Assembly (NCBI GenBank): GCA_009782665.1
Contig: WRIP01000074.1
Span: forward strand, 1-6,597
Length of the DNA: 6,597 nt
DNA from: Oscillospiraceae bacterium
GTDB lineage: Bacteria; Bacillota; Clostridia; Oscillospirales; Ruminococcaceae
Direction: 5' to 3'
This document shows positions 1 to 6,219 of this stretch, piece after piece (positions within the stretch are counted from its first letter, which is position 1; each line of letters starts with the position of its first letter). The notes under the pieces were generated by a model. It did no database searches and was not told where the DNA came from. It saw only the letters and a list, made by a program, of their open reading frames with translations. The position numbers and the translations under genes were made by a program.

Positions 1-2877
1 AGGAATTGAAGTAAGTGACCCTATATAGTTTTCGACAAACCATATTGTTATTAGTTCTGCCTCAGGTAGGTACTGTGCTACCAGTTCCAATCCCTCTGTG
101 GTATACATATCAATTAGGGTTCCAGGATAGTACAGGGCAGTTCCTCCCTTTACCTTCCAAGCATAGAAAACATGATCACCTTTTACTGCATCGGTCCCCA
201 TAACCACCGCTTGTGTATAGAGTTCATAGGTCTTAGGATCTACAGGAGCTGGACCGGGTAATCCACCGTCTAGATCGTAAGTGACTTTAAATCCGGTGGT
301 TTTCCATATACCGTATACTTCGTAATCGGTCCAGATAGGCATACCGAAATCAAACGGCATTGAAATTCCATTCGCTCTATATTCCCATCCTAAGAATAGT
401 CCTTTTCCGGTCACAAAGCTCACTCCGGGTACTAAGTATCCCATTTTTTCTACAGCACACTCACCGTTGGCAACACCTTGAGAGTAGTTCACTTCATCAA
501 CATCATCGATAGGACCGGTATCACTCTCATAATATTTAAATATTACGGTATTGTCCTGTGATTCCCACTGAGCGTAAGCTATTGCTCCACCTATCGGCAT
601 CGTAGCATCAAAATCAAATTTCTCTTTGTAGTCAGCATCCTTAAACCAGCCTATGAAGTCATACCCAGGTCTGATAGGATCAATGGGTTCTTTATTTACG
701 AAGTCATAAGGTTCGTATAAGGTCATCGGCTCGCTGAATAATACAGTTTTATTTGCAAACACACTCTCAGAAGCATTTGTTATCTCTGAGGTCTTTGCAC
801 AAAAGTCAAACTCTAGTGTCTGAGGTATGCGAGTATAGAAGAAACAACGATAGTCTGCGCCAGTGTTGTTATCTTCATTCCAGTCCTCAGTGTATCCTGC
901 CCACTCGTAAGTAGTGCCATTTGAAGTCCATGAAGTACTAACCTTATTTAGTCCATTGATGGTTTTTTGACCAAGGTCACCGTTATAGACTTGATTATAC
1001 TCAGTCATGAGTACATAGGTAATAGCCGAGGTTCCGGTACCTCTTGTAACCGTCGTAAGTCCCGTCAGAACCTGTCCGGGATATGCGGCAACAAAGTAAC
1101 GATACCTTATTTGATCGTTATTGGTACTAGTGTTGGGTGTAAATCTATATATAGTTGTTTGTCCGTCTTGAGACAGCATCCCGTCATCCACGACCAATCT
1201 GACACTAGCAATGGCGGCAGAATCCTTCCATCGCATAATAGTGGGACGCACCCAAGATGTAAGATTAAAATTGTTGGATGCGAATGTTGAACCGTAAACC
1301 GGAAACTTATTCGCAATGTTCATTTCATATTTGACATCCAGAGTATACCATTTAGGAGTAGTATCTGCATTTCTTCCGTAAGTGGTCCCGTTAACCGTCA
1401 AGGTACGGTTTGCAGCGTTGAGGTCAAACTGATATGTATATACTTTACGGGTTGCATATAAATTAACGACAGTTTGACCGTTACCCAGAATCTTTCTTAC
1501 ATCGGCAGCTTGGAATTCAGCATACTTCAACATATCATGAGTAGTAAACAAGGAGCTTGTTTTAAGTATCTCTGCGTTGGTATCTTCTCCTGCCGTACCG
1601 GTTAGCTTTATTGAACCGACATAGTTATATCCTTTCAAAAAATCGGGTTCTTCGGGAGTCTGGTAGGGAGTCGGGAATTTATTCGGATCACCATCTGCGT
1701 AGTTAGGTATTTCCATCCACAATGCCACTGTATACTCAACAGTTTCACCTTCCCAGGTAGCCCACAGTACCGTGTTTTGTTCAATAGCATCTGTTTCTGG
1801 ATTAAAAACTGCACCAGTTTCGCTTCCGACACGCCAATTGAGGAAGTTGTAGCCTTCACGTTTGGTAGTAATACTGCTACTGTCTATTAAGTTTCCGTTT
1901 TGAACTACTTGAGGTACAACTTGGGTACCGGTTGAAACAAATATTACAAGCCAGCTATTACTGAACAACGGTTTCAGGTAAAGATTTCTGTGATCCGTTC
2001 CATCAGCACCACCTGCTTTTGCGGTAGTTAATTCAATAATTGTTTTTGTATCATCCTTACTGTCGTACCAACCGACAAGACGCATTCCTGGGGGAGTTAC
2101 AGTTGCTTCAACGTCAGCAGGAGGGTTCCCAATGAATTGCCCCAGATCACGAGTGACGGTATACTCAACATTGGTACCTGCCTCATCCATAAAGGAAATC
2201 AAGTACACATTGCTGCATACCGCATAGAGATCAAGATCTTTGGTTACAGGGGACGTCGGATCATAAGGAAGGTCAGTGTCCGAAGGATCTGGATCAGTAA
2301 ACCAACCCTTGAAAATCATTGCGCCAAAGTCTTCCGGATCTATAGACGGATACTCTTTAGCAAACGAGTCCTCTTGTATCTCTTCGGTATGAAGCACCTC
2401 ACCCTCTGGATCATAGTAAGTGACTGTGAAATACTCTACTTCAGGAATCTCATCACCAAGTGCCCTGATCCCTATAAATGAATCGTGATCGTCTTCACAA
2501 TCCCATTCACCGCACACATTACATTGTTTATGCTCTTTCGTGCAATCCCAAGTATCACAAACATCGCACTTTATATGTACTTTTTCACAATCATATTCAT
2601 TGCATACACTACATTGATTATGATCGTTTACACAATCCCACTCTTCACATATATCGCACTTTATGTGTACTTTATCACAATCTAGTTCTTCGCACACATC
2701 ACATATTATGTGATCAATATCACAATCGAATTGACCACACACACATTGTACCGGGTCATTCTCTATGCCGTCATCATCGGTTGCGAAAGCCATAAGGGGT
2801 AATGCTGAAAAAAGCATGATAAAAGCCAACAGGATCGCTATTGGTTTCTTTATCCCTTTTGCAAAAATAACGTTCAT
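1..2877 (-). CDS. Giant secreted InlB-repeat surface protein with N-terminal Cys/His repeat array (partial, C-terminus off window)
   Basis: An uninterrupted reading frame of 959 codons runs from the ATG at 2877-2875 to the left edge without a stop, so the C-terminus and any wall anchor are not visible. The start is supported by AGGAG at 2890-2886, 8 nt upstream, and by an immediate signal peptide: Lys-rich n-region, hydrophobic core at residues 13-28, likely cleavage after AFA at residue 32. Residues 45-131 hold six C-x2-C-x4-C-x3-H units. InlB/Flg_new-like repeats (Listeria-Bacteroides repeat family) follow at roughly 149-221, 224-306, 309-376, 713-772, 776-859 and 863-937. They are marked by GW/NW cores (GW at 191-192 and 269-270, NW at 347-348, GW at 743-744 and 830-831) and by strand endings such as ATW and AQW. 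Residues ~380-700 form a different, Thr/Asn/Tyr-rich region. Such proteins are usually cell-surface adhesins or matrix proteins; the role here is inferred, not shown. The gene is divergent from the acyl-CoA synthetase and no functional link is evident. Confidence 0.93.
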   Translation of the reverse strand, partial: MNVIFAKGIKKPIAILLAFIMLFSALPLMAFATDDDGIENDPVQCVCGQFDCDIDHIICDVCEELDCDKVHIKCDICEEWDCVNDHNQCSVCNEYDCEKVHIKCDVCDTWDCTKEHKQCNVCGEWDCEDDHDSFIGIRALGDEIPEVEYFTVTYYDPEGEVLHTEEIQEDSFAKEYPSIDPEDFGAMIFKGWFTDPDPSDTDLPYDPTSPVTKDLDLYAVCSNVYLISFMDEAGTNVEYTVTRDLGQFIGNPPADVEATVTPPGMRLVGWYDSKDDTKTIIELTTAKAGGADGTDHRNLYLKPLFSNSWLVIFVSTGTQVVPQVVQNGNLIDSSSITTKREGYNFLNWRVGSETGAVFNPETDAIEQNTVLWATWEGETVEYTVALWMEIPNYADGDPNKFPTPYQTPEEPDFLKGYNYVGSIKLTGTAGEDTNAEILKTSSLFTTHDMLKYAEFQAADVRKILGNGQTVVNLYATRKVYTYQFDLNAANRTLTVNGTTYGRNADTTPKWYTLDVKYEMNIANKFPVYGSTFASNNFNLTSWVRPTIMRWKDSAAIASVRLVVDDGMLSQDGQTTIYRFTPNTSTNNDQIRYRYFVAAYPGQVLTGLTTVTRGTGTSAITYVLMTEYNQVYNGDLGQKTINGLNKVSTSWTSNGTTYEWAGYTEDWNEDNNTGADYRCFFYTRIPQTLEFDFCAKTSEITNASESVFANKTVLFSEPMTLYEPYDFVNKEPIDPIRPGYDFIGWFKDADYKEKFDFDATMPIGGAIAYAQWESQDNTVIFKYYESDTGPIDDVDEVNYSQGVANGECAVEKMGYLVPGVSFVTGKGLFLGWEYRANGISMPFDFGMPIWTDYEVYGIWKTTGFKVTYDLDGGLPGPAPVDPKTYELYTQAVVMGTDAVKGDHVFYAWKVKGGTALYYPGTLIDMYTTEGLELVAQYLPEAELITIWFVENYIGSLTSIP
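2485..2745 (-). repeat. Tandem 45-bp repeat encoding six C-x2-C-x4-C-x3-H units
   Basis: Within the surface-protein gene, residues 45-131 repeat with a 15-residue (45-bp) period. First Cys residues are at 45, 59, 74, 89, 104 and 119, and His at 56, 71, 86, 101, 116 and 131. All six units end in Asp-Cys-x3-His. Unit 1 is one residue short (Cys-x-Cys). The linkers alternate: units 3 and 5 begin Lys-Cys-Asp, while units 4 and 6 begin Gln-Cys. This suggests an older 90-bp two-unit duplication. Three Cys and one His per unit give 18 Cys and 6 His, compatible with one four-ligand metal site per unit or with disulfides. The opposite strand also reads open across this block, but only as a shadow of the repeat. 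Confidence 0.9.
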
Positions 2878-2932
2878 TCTTCTCTCTCCTAAGTAATCTT
2901 TGATATATATTCTTTGCCATTATTTATATTCT

Positions 2933-2952
2933 AGGGTTAAAGGTCTAACCCT
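2933..2952. promoter_or_regulatory. Operator-like inverted repeat upstream of the surface-protein gene
   Basis: AGGGTTA (2933-2939) and TAACCCT (2946-2952) are perfect 7-bp inverted arms around a 6-nt spacer. The site lies 56-75 bp upstream of the surface-protein start codon. This is the usual place for a repressor operator or a 5'-UTR hairpin. No T-tract follows on the minus strand, so it is unlikely to be a terminator. The binding protein is unknown. Confidence 0.4.
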
Positions 2953-3192
2953 GTATATACTCGAATCTTTATGCTACATTTTAGCCTTTGGATACATATA
3001 AATCATTATATATGTAACCCACATAATTTTACCCTTTATACTTCAGAATTCCATTGTTTTTATATGATTGTTCAACTATTTGTACTATCTTTGTATATAT
3101 ACACAAATAGAGGATATTTTTTCAGTAGATTTACTGCTTTTTCACAATTGGCTCTCTTTGTATACATGCTTAAACACCTCAGTAAACAACCA

Positions 3193-3317
3193 TTTGATTG
3201 ACGAAGTAAAAGAAAATTTCTCCACTGCTTGAGATTAAGGTTAAAGTAACTCTAATGTTCGGTGAAAAAAATATCGGCGGGTATTTAGCTGTTTGATATA
3301 TATATTCGTCAATCAAA
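3193..3317. repeat. Perfect 13-bp inverted repeat pair bracketing ~125 bp
   Basis: TTTGATTGACGAA at 3193-3205 is exactly reverse-complementary to TTCGTCAATCAAA at 3305-3317, with 99 bp between. The match does not extend beyond 13 bp on either side, and no clear target-site duplication flanks it. A second TTTGAT at 3292-3297 can also form a short hairpin with ATCAAA at 3312-3317. The pair could be the ends of a small non-autonomous element, paired regulator sites, or the closing stem of an RNA. No choice can be made from one copy. Confidence 0.55.
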
Positions 3318-3623
3318 AGACATATTTGGGATGTTTTATAAAATAGTCACAAACTTACATATTTTTCTGACGGTTTTGCAGACTGATGTAACCGGGTCGT
3401 TTTGTACAGAAATACGTAATCCATATTTTCTTACACGTCAAAATACCATAAATACATACACAAAACACGAAAGCTGATTCGATTCTCATCTATAATATAT
3501 TGCCAGCATAGCTGAAAAAAGTAGCTTTAGTAATCATACTCTTACTGAGCAGGAGAGCTGCAACCCGATCACTATATAGTCTGTTTCTGAATCGAAAGAT
3601 GAGTGGTCGTACTCGTTTCCCTA

Positions 3624-3652
3624 TTGACAAAACAGATTATTTTTGATAAAAA
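3624..3652 (+). promoter_or_regulatory. Promoter for the T-box leader and acyl-CoA synthetase
   Basis: A consensus -35 TTGACA at 3624-3629 is followed after 17 bp by TAAAAA at 3647-3652, preceded by TG (TGn extended -10, 3644-3646). The -10 matches 4 of 6 consensus positions. Transcription would begin near 3659, about 10-15 nt before T-box stem I, which is the expected geometry for a leader transcript. Confidence 0.7.
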
Positions 3653-3873
3653 TTAGGAAATCGAACAAACTAAAGACTGTGACGAGGAGAAGTAATCGGA
3701 CCCCTGACAGTAAAGAGAGCAGCTGATGGTGTAAATGCTGTATGTTAACCCGATGAAGTAGCCTTTGAGTCGCGAACCGAAAGAGAGATTAAGTAGGCTT
3801 CGACGTGTTGTGTACGTTAGAACACAAACAGGATGATTGTTCTGTCATGAGTGTGTGACGTCTGTCGCAAACC

Positions 3874-3907
3874 AAGGTGGTACCGCGCAAGATAATTTTG
3901 CGTCCTT
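3874..3907 (+). promoter_or_regulatory. T-box antiterminator
   Basis: AAGG (3874-3877) pairs with CCTT (3904-3907) as helix A1. The seven-base bulge TGGTACC (3878-3884) follows, then helix A2, in which GCGCAA (3885-3890) pairs with TTGCGT (3898-3903). This matches the canonical T-box antiterminator. It uses 3900-3907, the same bases as the 5' arm of the terminator, so the two structures exclude each other. Uncharged tRNA bound at UGGU would stabilise this form and allow expression. Confidence 0.93.
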
Positions 3908-3928
3908 AGGAATCTAAGGACGCTTTTT
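3900..3928 (+). terminator. Regulated intrinsic terminator of the T-box leader
   Basis: GCGTCCTTAG (3900-3909) pairs perfectly with CTAAGGACGC (3914-3923) around a GAAT loop and is followed by TTTTT (3924-3928). It lies between the T-box and the acyl-CoA synthetase start codon. It should stop transcription when the cognate tRNA is charged. Confidence 0.95.
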
Positions 3929-3957
3929 AGTTTAGATATTTACTTTAGAGGTAAGGA

Positions 3958-5628
3958 ATGAGAGCTTCAAACTATCTGTTCAAAACCGAATTCGAATCGT
4001 ATGATGACTTCATACTCAACTATTTTCTTCATTATGATGACAACTTTAACTTTGCTACCGATGTTGTTGATTCATATGCCAGAAACGAACCCGATCGCCT
4101 CGCATTAGTCTACTGCGATGAAGAGGGTGACGGAAACATCAACTTCTCCTTTTCAGATATCTCAGATCTGTCTCAACAAACCGCAGCTTATCTTAAGAGT
4201 CTCGGTATCATGAAGGGTGATCGGGTCATGCTAATACTCAAACGTCGTTGGGAGTACTGGATCATTGCGGTGGCACTTCACCGGATCGGAGCGATTCTCA
4301 TACCTGCATCCTACCAACTCACCGCAAAGGATATTGTGTATCGGGTGAATGCTAGCGGTGCCAAACTGCTCATAGCTGCAGACGATGACTATGTCATCTC
4401 TCAGGTTGAGATAGCCAAAAAGGATTGTGGTGAGCTTAAAGATATCGCGTTGATTCGAAAGAGACGTGATGGTTGGATAGATTTCTCAAGAGGAGCAAGA
4501 AACACTAAAGAACGTTTTGTGGCAGATGACTCAATACGATTCGATGATCACTTCATCATATACTTCACATCCGGAACCAATGGACCTCCCAAGATGGCAA
4601 CCCACGCATATACCTATCCCTTGGGGCATATCGTCACTGCCAGATACTGGCAATGTGTAAAGGATGGTGGGCTGCACTATACCGGTTCTGACAGCGGATG
4701 GGCGAAGTTCGGTTGGGGCAGTTTCTATGGTCAATGGCTGTCGGGTAGTGCCATACTCGGTTTTGATGCTGCAAACCGATTTGATGCTAAGATTCAGCTG
4801 GAGGTGCTCAGGAACTATATGCCTACCACCGTTTGTGTACCCGGGACTATCTATCGGATATTGATGCATGAAGGGTTGAAGAAAGAAGACTTTGCTTCGG
4901 TTAAGCATTGCTGTACCGCAGGTGAACCGTTATCTCCATCAATTGTAAAAGATTTCAAGGAACTGACCGGACTAACTATTCATGAAGGATACGGGCAAAC
5001 TGAAAGCAGTGTGCTTATTGCGAACTTCCCTTGGTTTGAATCAAGACCGGGTTCGATGGGAAAACCCTCCCCACTCTACAACATTGTGCTTGAGGACCCT
5101 ATGGGGCATATATGCCCCCCGGGTACTGAGGGTGAGATTGTGGTAAGGAGCCTGCAGTACGGATTACCGGAAGGATTGATTCAAGGATACTTTCATGAAG
5201 GAAGTGTGAGAAAAGCATACGGTGATGATTTCAAGTATCATACAGGAGATATTGCTTATCGAGATGATGATGGCTTCTTTTGGTTTGTCGGTCGCAATGA
5301 TGATATCATCAAATGCTCAGGATATAGGATAGGACCGTTTGAGATCGAGAGTGTACTCATCACCCACCCTGCCGTCAGGGAATGTGCGGTTACCGGTGCA
5401 CCCGATCCCATACGAGGACAGGTCGTTCAGGCAACCATCGTGTTGAATAGTGAATATCAAGAAACTGCTGCTCTGACTAAAGACATCCAGGACTATGTTC
5501 AAAAGCAAACCGCACCATATAAGTATCCTAGAATAATCAAGTATGCTGAGAGCCTACCCAAAACGAATTCCGGCAAAATCATCAGGAAGGCAATCCGTGC
5601 CGAATATGAGACAGTGTCTGGTAGCTGA
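3958..5628 (+). CDS. AMP-forming acyl-CoA synthetase, medium-chain (MACS/ACSM-like) family
   Basis: A 556-residue adenylate-forming enzyme that should convert a carboxylic acid, ATP and CoA to acyl-CoA, AMP and PPi in the cytosol. Full family length with all core motifs: P-loop FTSGTNGPPK at residues 203-212; GWAK-x2-WGS at 247-255, typical of the medium-chain acyl-CoA synthetases; YGQTE at 345-349; TGD at 429-431; hinge-region GR at 445-446 followed by KCSGYRIGP at 452-460; and PKTNSGK with the catalytic Lys540. The ATG is preceded by AGAGG (3947-3951) with 6 nt spacing. It is the first gene after a T-box terminator, so expression should depend on uncharged tRNA, apparently tRNA-Val. Family members use short to medium, sometimes branched acids; an archaeal member is reported to favour 2-methylbutyrate. 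Isobutyrate or another branched short-chain acid is therefore a plausible substrate here, by inference from the regulation. Acetate or aromatic acids are alternatives that sequence alone cannot exclude. Confidence 0.96.
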   Translation: MRASNYLFKTEFESYDDFILNYFLHYDDNFNFATDVVDSYARNEPDRLALVYCDEEGDGNINFSFSDISDLSQQTAAYLKSLGIMKGDRVMLILKRRWEYWIIAVALHRIGAILIPASYQLTAKDIVYRVNASGAKLLIAADDDYVISQVEIAKKDCGELKDIALIRKRRDGWIDFSRGARNTKERFVADDSIRFDDHFIIYFTSGTNGPPKMATHAYTYPLGHIVTARYWQCVKDGGLHYTGSDSGWAKFGWGSFYGQWLSGSAILGFDAANRFDAKIQLEVLRNYMPTTVCVPGTIYRILMHEGLKKEDFASVKHCCTAGEPLSPSIVKDFKELTGLTIHEGYGQTESSVLIANFPWFESRPGSMGKPSPLYNIVLEDPMGHICPPGTEGEIVVRSLQYGLPEGLIQGYFHEGSVRKAYGDDFKYHTGDIAYRDDDGFFWFVGRNDDIIKCSGYRIGPFEIESVLITHPAVRECAVTGAPDPIRGQVVQATIVLNSEYQETAALTKDIQDYVQKQTAPYKYPRIIKYAESLPKTNSGKIIRKAIRAEYETVSGS

Positions 5629-5644
5629 TCTCAGTATCTTCTCC

Positions 5645-5677
5645 AACCGAGATTATATAGCTGTTACTTACTCGGTT
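5645..5677 (+). repeat. Inverted repeat downstream of the acyl-CoA synthetase, possible weak terminator
   Basis: AACCGAG (5645-5651) and CTCGGTT (5671-5677) are perfect 7-bp arms separated by a 19-nt loop, starting 17 bp after the synthetase stop codon. The 3' side continues TTTCGG rather than with a run of T. If it is a terminator it is a leaky one, and some transcripts may read through into the next gene. It could instead be an operator for the promoter about 30 bp downstream. Confidence 0.35.
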
Positions 5678-5704
5678 TCGGCTACTGTAGATCGAAATTC
5701 GGTG

Positions 5705-5734
5705 TTGTCGCAATAAACATAGATTTGGTATAAT
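5705..5734 (+). promoter_or_regulatory. Extended -10 promoter for the PPC-domain gene
   Basis: A perfect TATAAT at 5729-5734 is preceded by TGG (TGn extended -10, 5726-5728). A partial -35, TTGTCG (5705-5710, 4 of 6 matches), lies 18 bp upstream. Transcription would start near 5741, leaving a very short leader before AGGAGG (5747-5752) and the ATG at 5760. The gene can thus be expressed independently of the T-box. Confidence 0.75.
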
Positions 5735-5759
5735 GATAAAAACCGAAGGAGGATAGGTT

Positions 5760-6212
5760 ATGAGATATTATGTCAGCAGTGGATTTGGCAAGGTATATAC
5801 CCTACGGATTAATCCCGGAGAGGATTTACTGCAGGAGATAGAGAACTTTATTGAGCAAACTAATCTGAAGTACGGTGCGATATTGACCGGTCTTGCGACC
5901 TTTAAGGAATGCACCTTGCACATGGTCACCACAACCGGATATCCGGCAGTTGAGCATTTTGAGACTTGGAATGATAAGCCGTTAGAACTATCTGCTATAT
6001 CCGGTGTCATCGCCGATGGAGTGCCGCACATCCATATGGTAGTATCGGACAAGGATTATGCTTACTCGGGACACTGTGAACCAGGATGTGTCGTATTGTA
6101 TCTCTGTGAGATAGTAATTGCTGAGATTATTGACGGCAACTTCAAGCGGATTAAGAATGAACACGGTCTAAATCAGTTAGTCGGAATTAATGAGGATGAA
6201 ATTATTCTGTAG
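5760..6212 (+). CDS. PPC (DUF296) domain protein, putative DNA-binding
   Basis: This 150-residue protein consists of a single PPC (plants and prokaryotes conserved, DUF296) domain. The family pattern is visible: an N-terminal strand and LRINPGEDL (15-23), a helix, YGAILTGLATF (38-48), ELSAISGVIADG (76-87), then PHIHMVVSD (89-97) and the YSGHCEPGC turn (102-110) leading into the last strands. His90, His92 and His105 match the cluster that can bind metal in bacterial members, which typically form trimers. In plants the domain is joined to AT-hooks; no AT-hook is present here. Bacterial stand-alone members are often labelled DNA-binding, but their true role is mostly unknown. The start is fixed by AGGAGG with 7 nt spacing. 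The gene lies 131 bp after the acyl-CoA synthetase, has its own promoter, and ends just before a strong terminator. Domain call sure, function not. Confidence 0.93.
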   Translation: MRYYVSSGFGKVYTLRINPGEDLLQEIENFIEQTNLKYGAILTGLATFKECTLHMVTTTGYPAVEHFETWNDKPLELSAISGVIADGVPHIHMVVSDKDYAYSGHCEPGCVVLYLCEIVIAEIIDGNFKRIKNEHGLNQLVGINEDEIIL

Positions 6213-6219
6213 ACCAGAC

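Larger units (their letters stand above)
2878..3623. other. Long non-coding divergent intergenic region
   Basis: About 745 AT-rich bases lie between the surface-protein start and the T-box promoter. I found no ORF with both a ribosome binding site and protein-like composition. The stretch holds the surface-gene ribosome binding site (2886-2890), an AGGGTTA/TAACCCT inverted repeat (2933-2952), a near-palindrome (3090-3107), a perfect 13-bp inverted repeat pair (3193-3205 and 3305-3317), and a TATAAT at 3491-3496 without a good -35. No convincing promoter for the minus-strand surface gene could be fixed by eye, although it must lie in this interval unless transcription comes from further away. 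Confidence 0.7.
3671..3928 (+). ncRNA. T-box riboswitch leader, probable tRNA-Val (GUA specifier)
   Basis: This is a transcription-attenuation leader that senses uncharged tRNA. Stem I: GACT (3675-3678) pairs with AGTC (3768-3771). GTGA and TGAG form the K-turn region. GAGG (3684-3687) pairs with CCTT (3762-3765), and TCGG (3696-3699) with CCGA (3750-3753). The specifier loop has AGAAGTAA on the 5' side and TGAAGTAG on the 3' side. The triplet before the final purine is GTA (3758-3760), a Val codon. The distal arm contains CAGC/GCTG (3720-3723/3737-3740) and the typical GATGGTG-TAAAT loop. The T-box consensus AAGGTGGTACCGCG is at 3874-3887, with UGGU (3878-3881) to pair with a tRNA 3' end whose discriminator is A. 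tRNA-Val has A, whereas Ser tRNA (shifted reading AGT) normally has G. Helices between 3790 and 3872 were not fully resolved. The leader ends 29 nt before the acyl-CoA synthetase start. Confidence 0.95.

Noticed and set aside
967..1290. Plus-strand 107-codon open frame
   Set aside because: It lies wholly inside the 959-codon minus-strand frame and has no ribosome binding site or recognisable domain.
2478..2795. Plus-strand open frames rich in His, Tyr and Arg
   Set aside because: They are the antisense shadow of the 45-bp Cys/His repeats of the minus-strand surface gene. The periodic residues follow from the repeat, and no ribosome binding site is present.
2993..3016. TACATATA/TATATGTA inverted arms
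   Set aside because: Low-complexity TA sequence in an AT-rich interval; chance pairing is likely.
2971..3201. Plus-strand 76-codon open frame in the intergenic region
   Set aside because: No ribosome binding site precedes its ATG, the composition is simply that of AT-rich DNA (Phe, Tyr, Ile, His), and it overlaps the inverted-repeat arm at 3193-3205. Not protein-like.
3491..3496. Perfect TATAAT as a second promoter upstream of the T-box
   Set aside because: No acceptable -35 lies at 16-18 bp and there is no TGn extension. The TTGACA promoter at 3624-3652 fits the leader start much better.
4531..4908. Minus-strand 125-codon open frame
   Set aside because: It is antisense to the catalytic core of the acyl-CoA synthetase, whose motifs are intact in the plus frame.
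5103..5118. Perfect 16-bp palindrome GGGGCATATATGCCCC inside the acyl-CoA synthetase gene
   Set aside because: It encodes ordinary family sequence. About one such palindrome in ten windows of this size is expected by chance, and no intragenic regulation is suggested.
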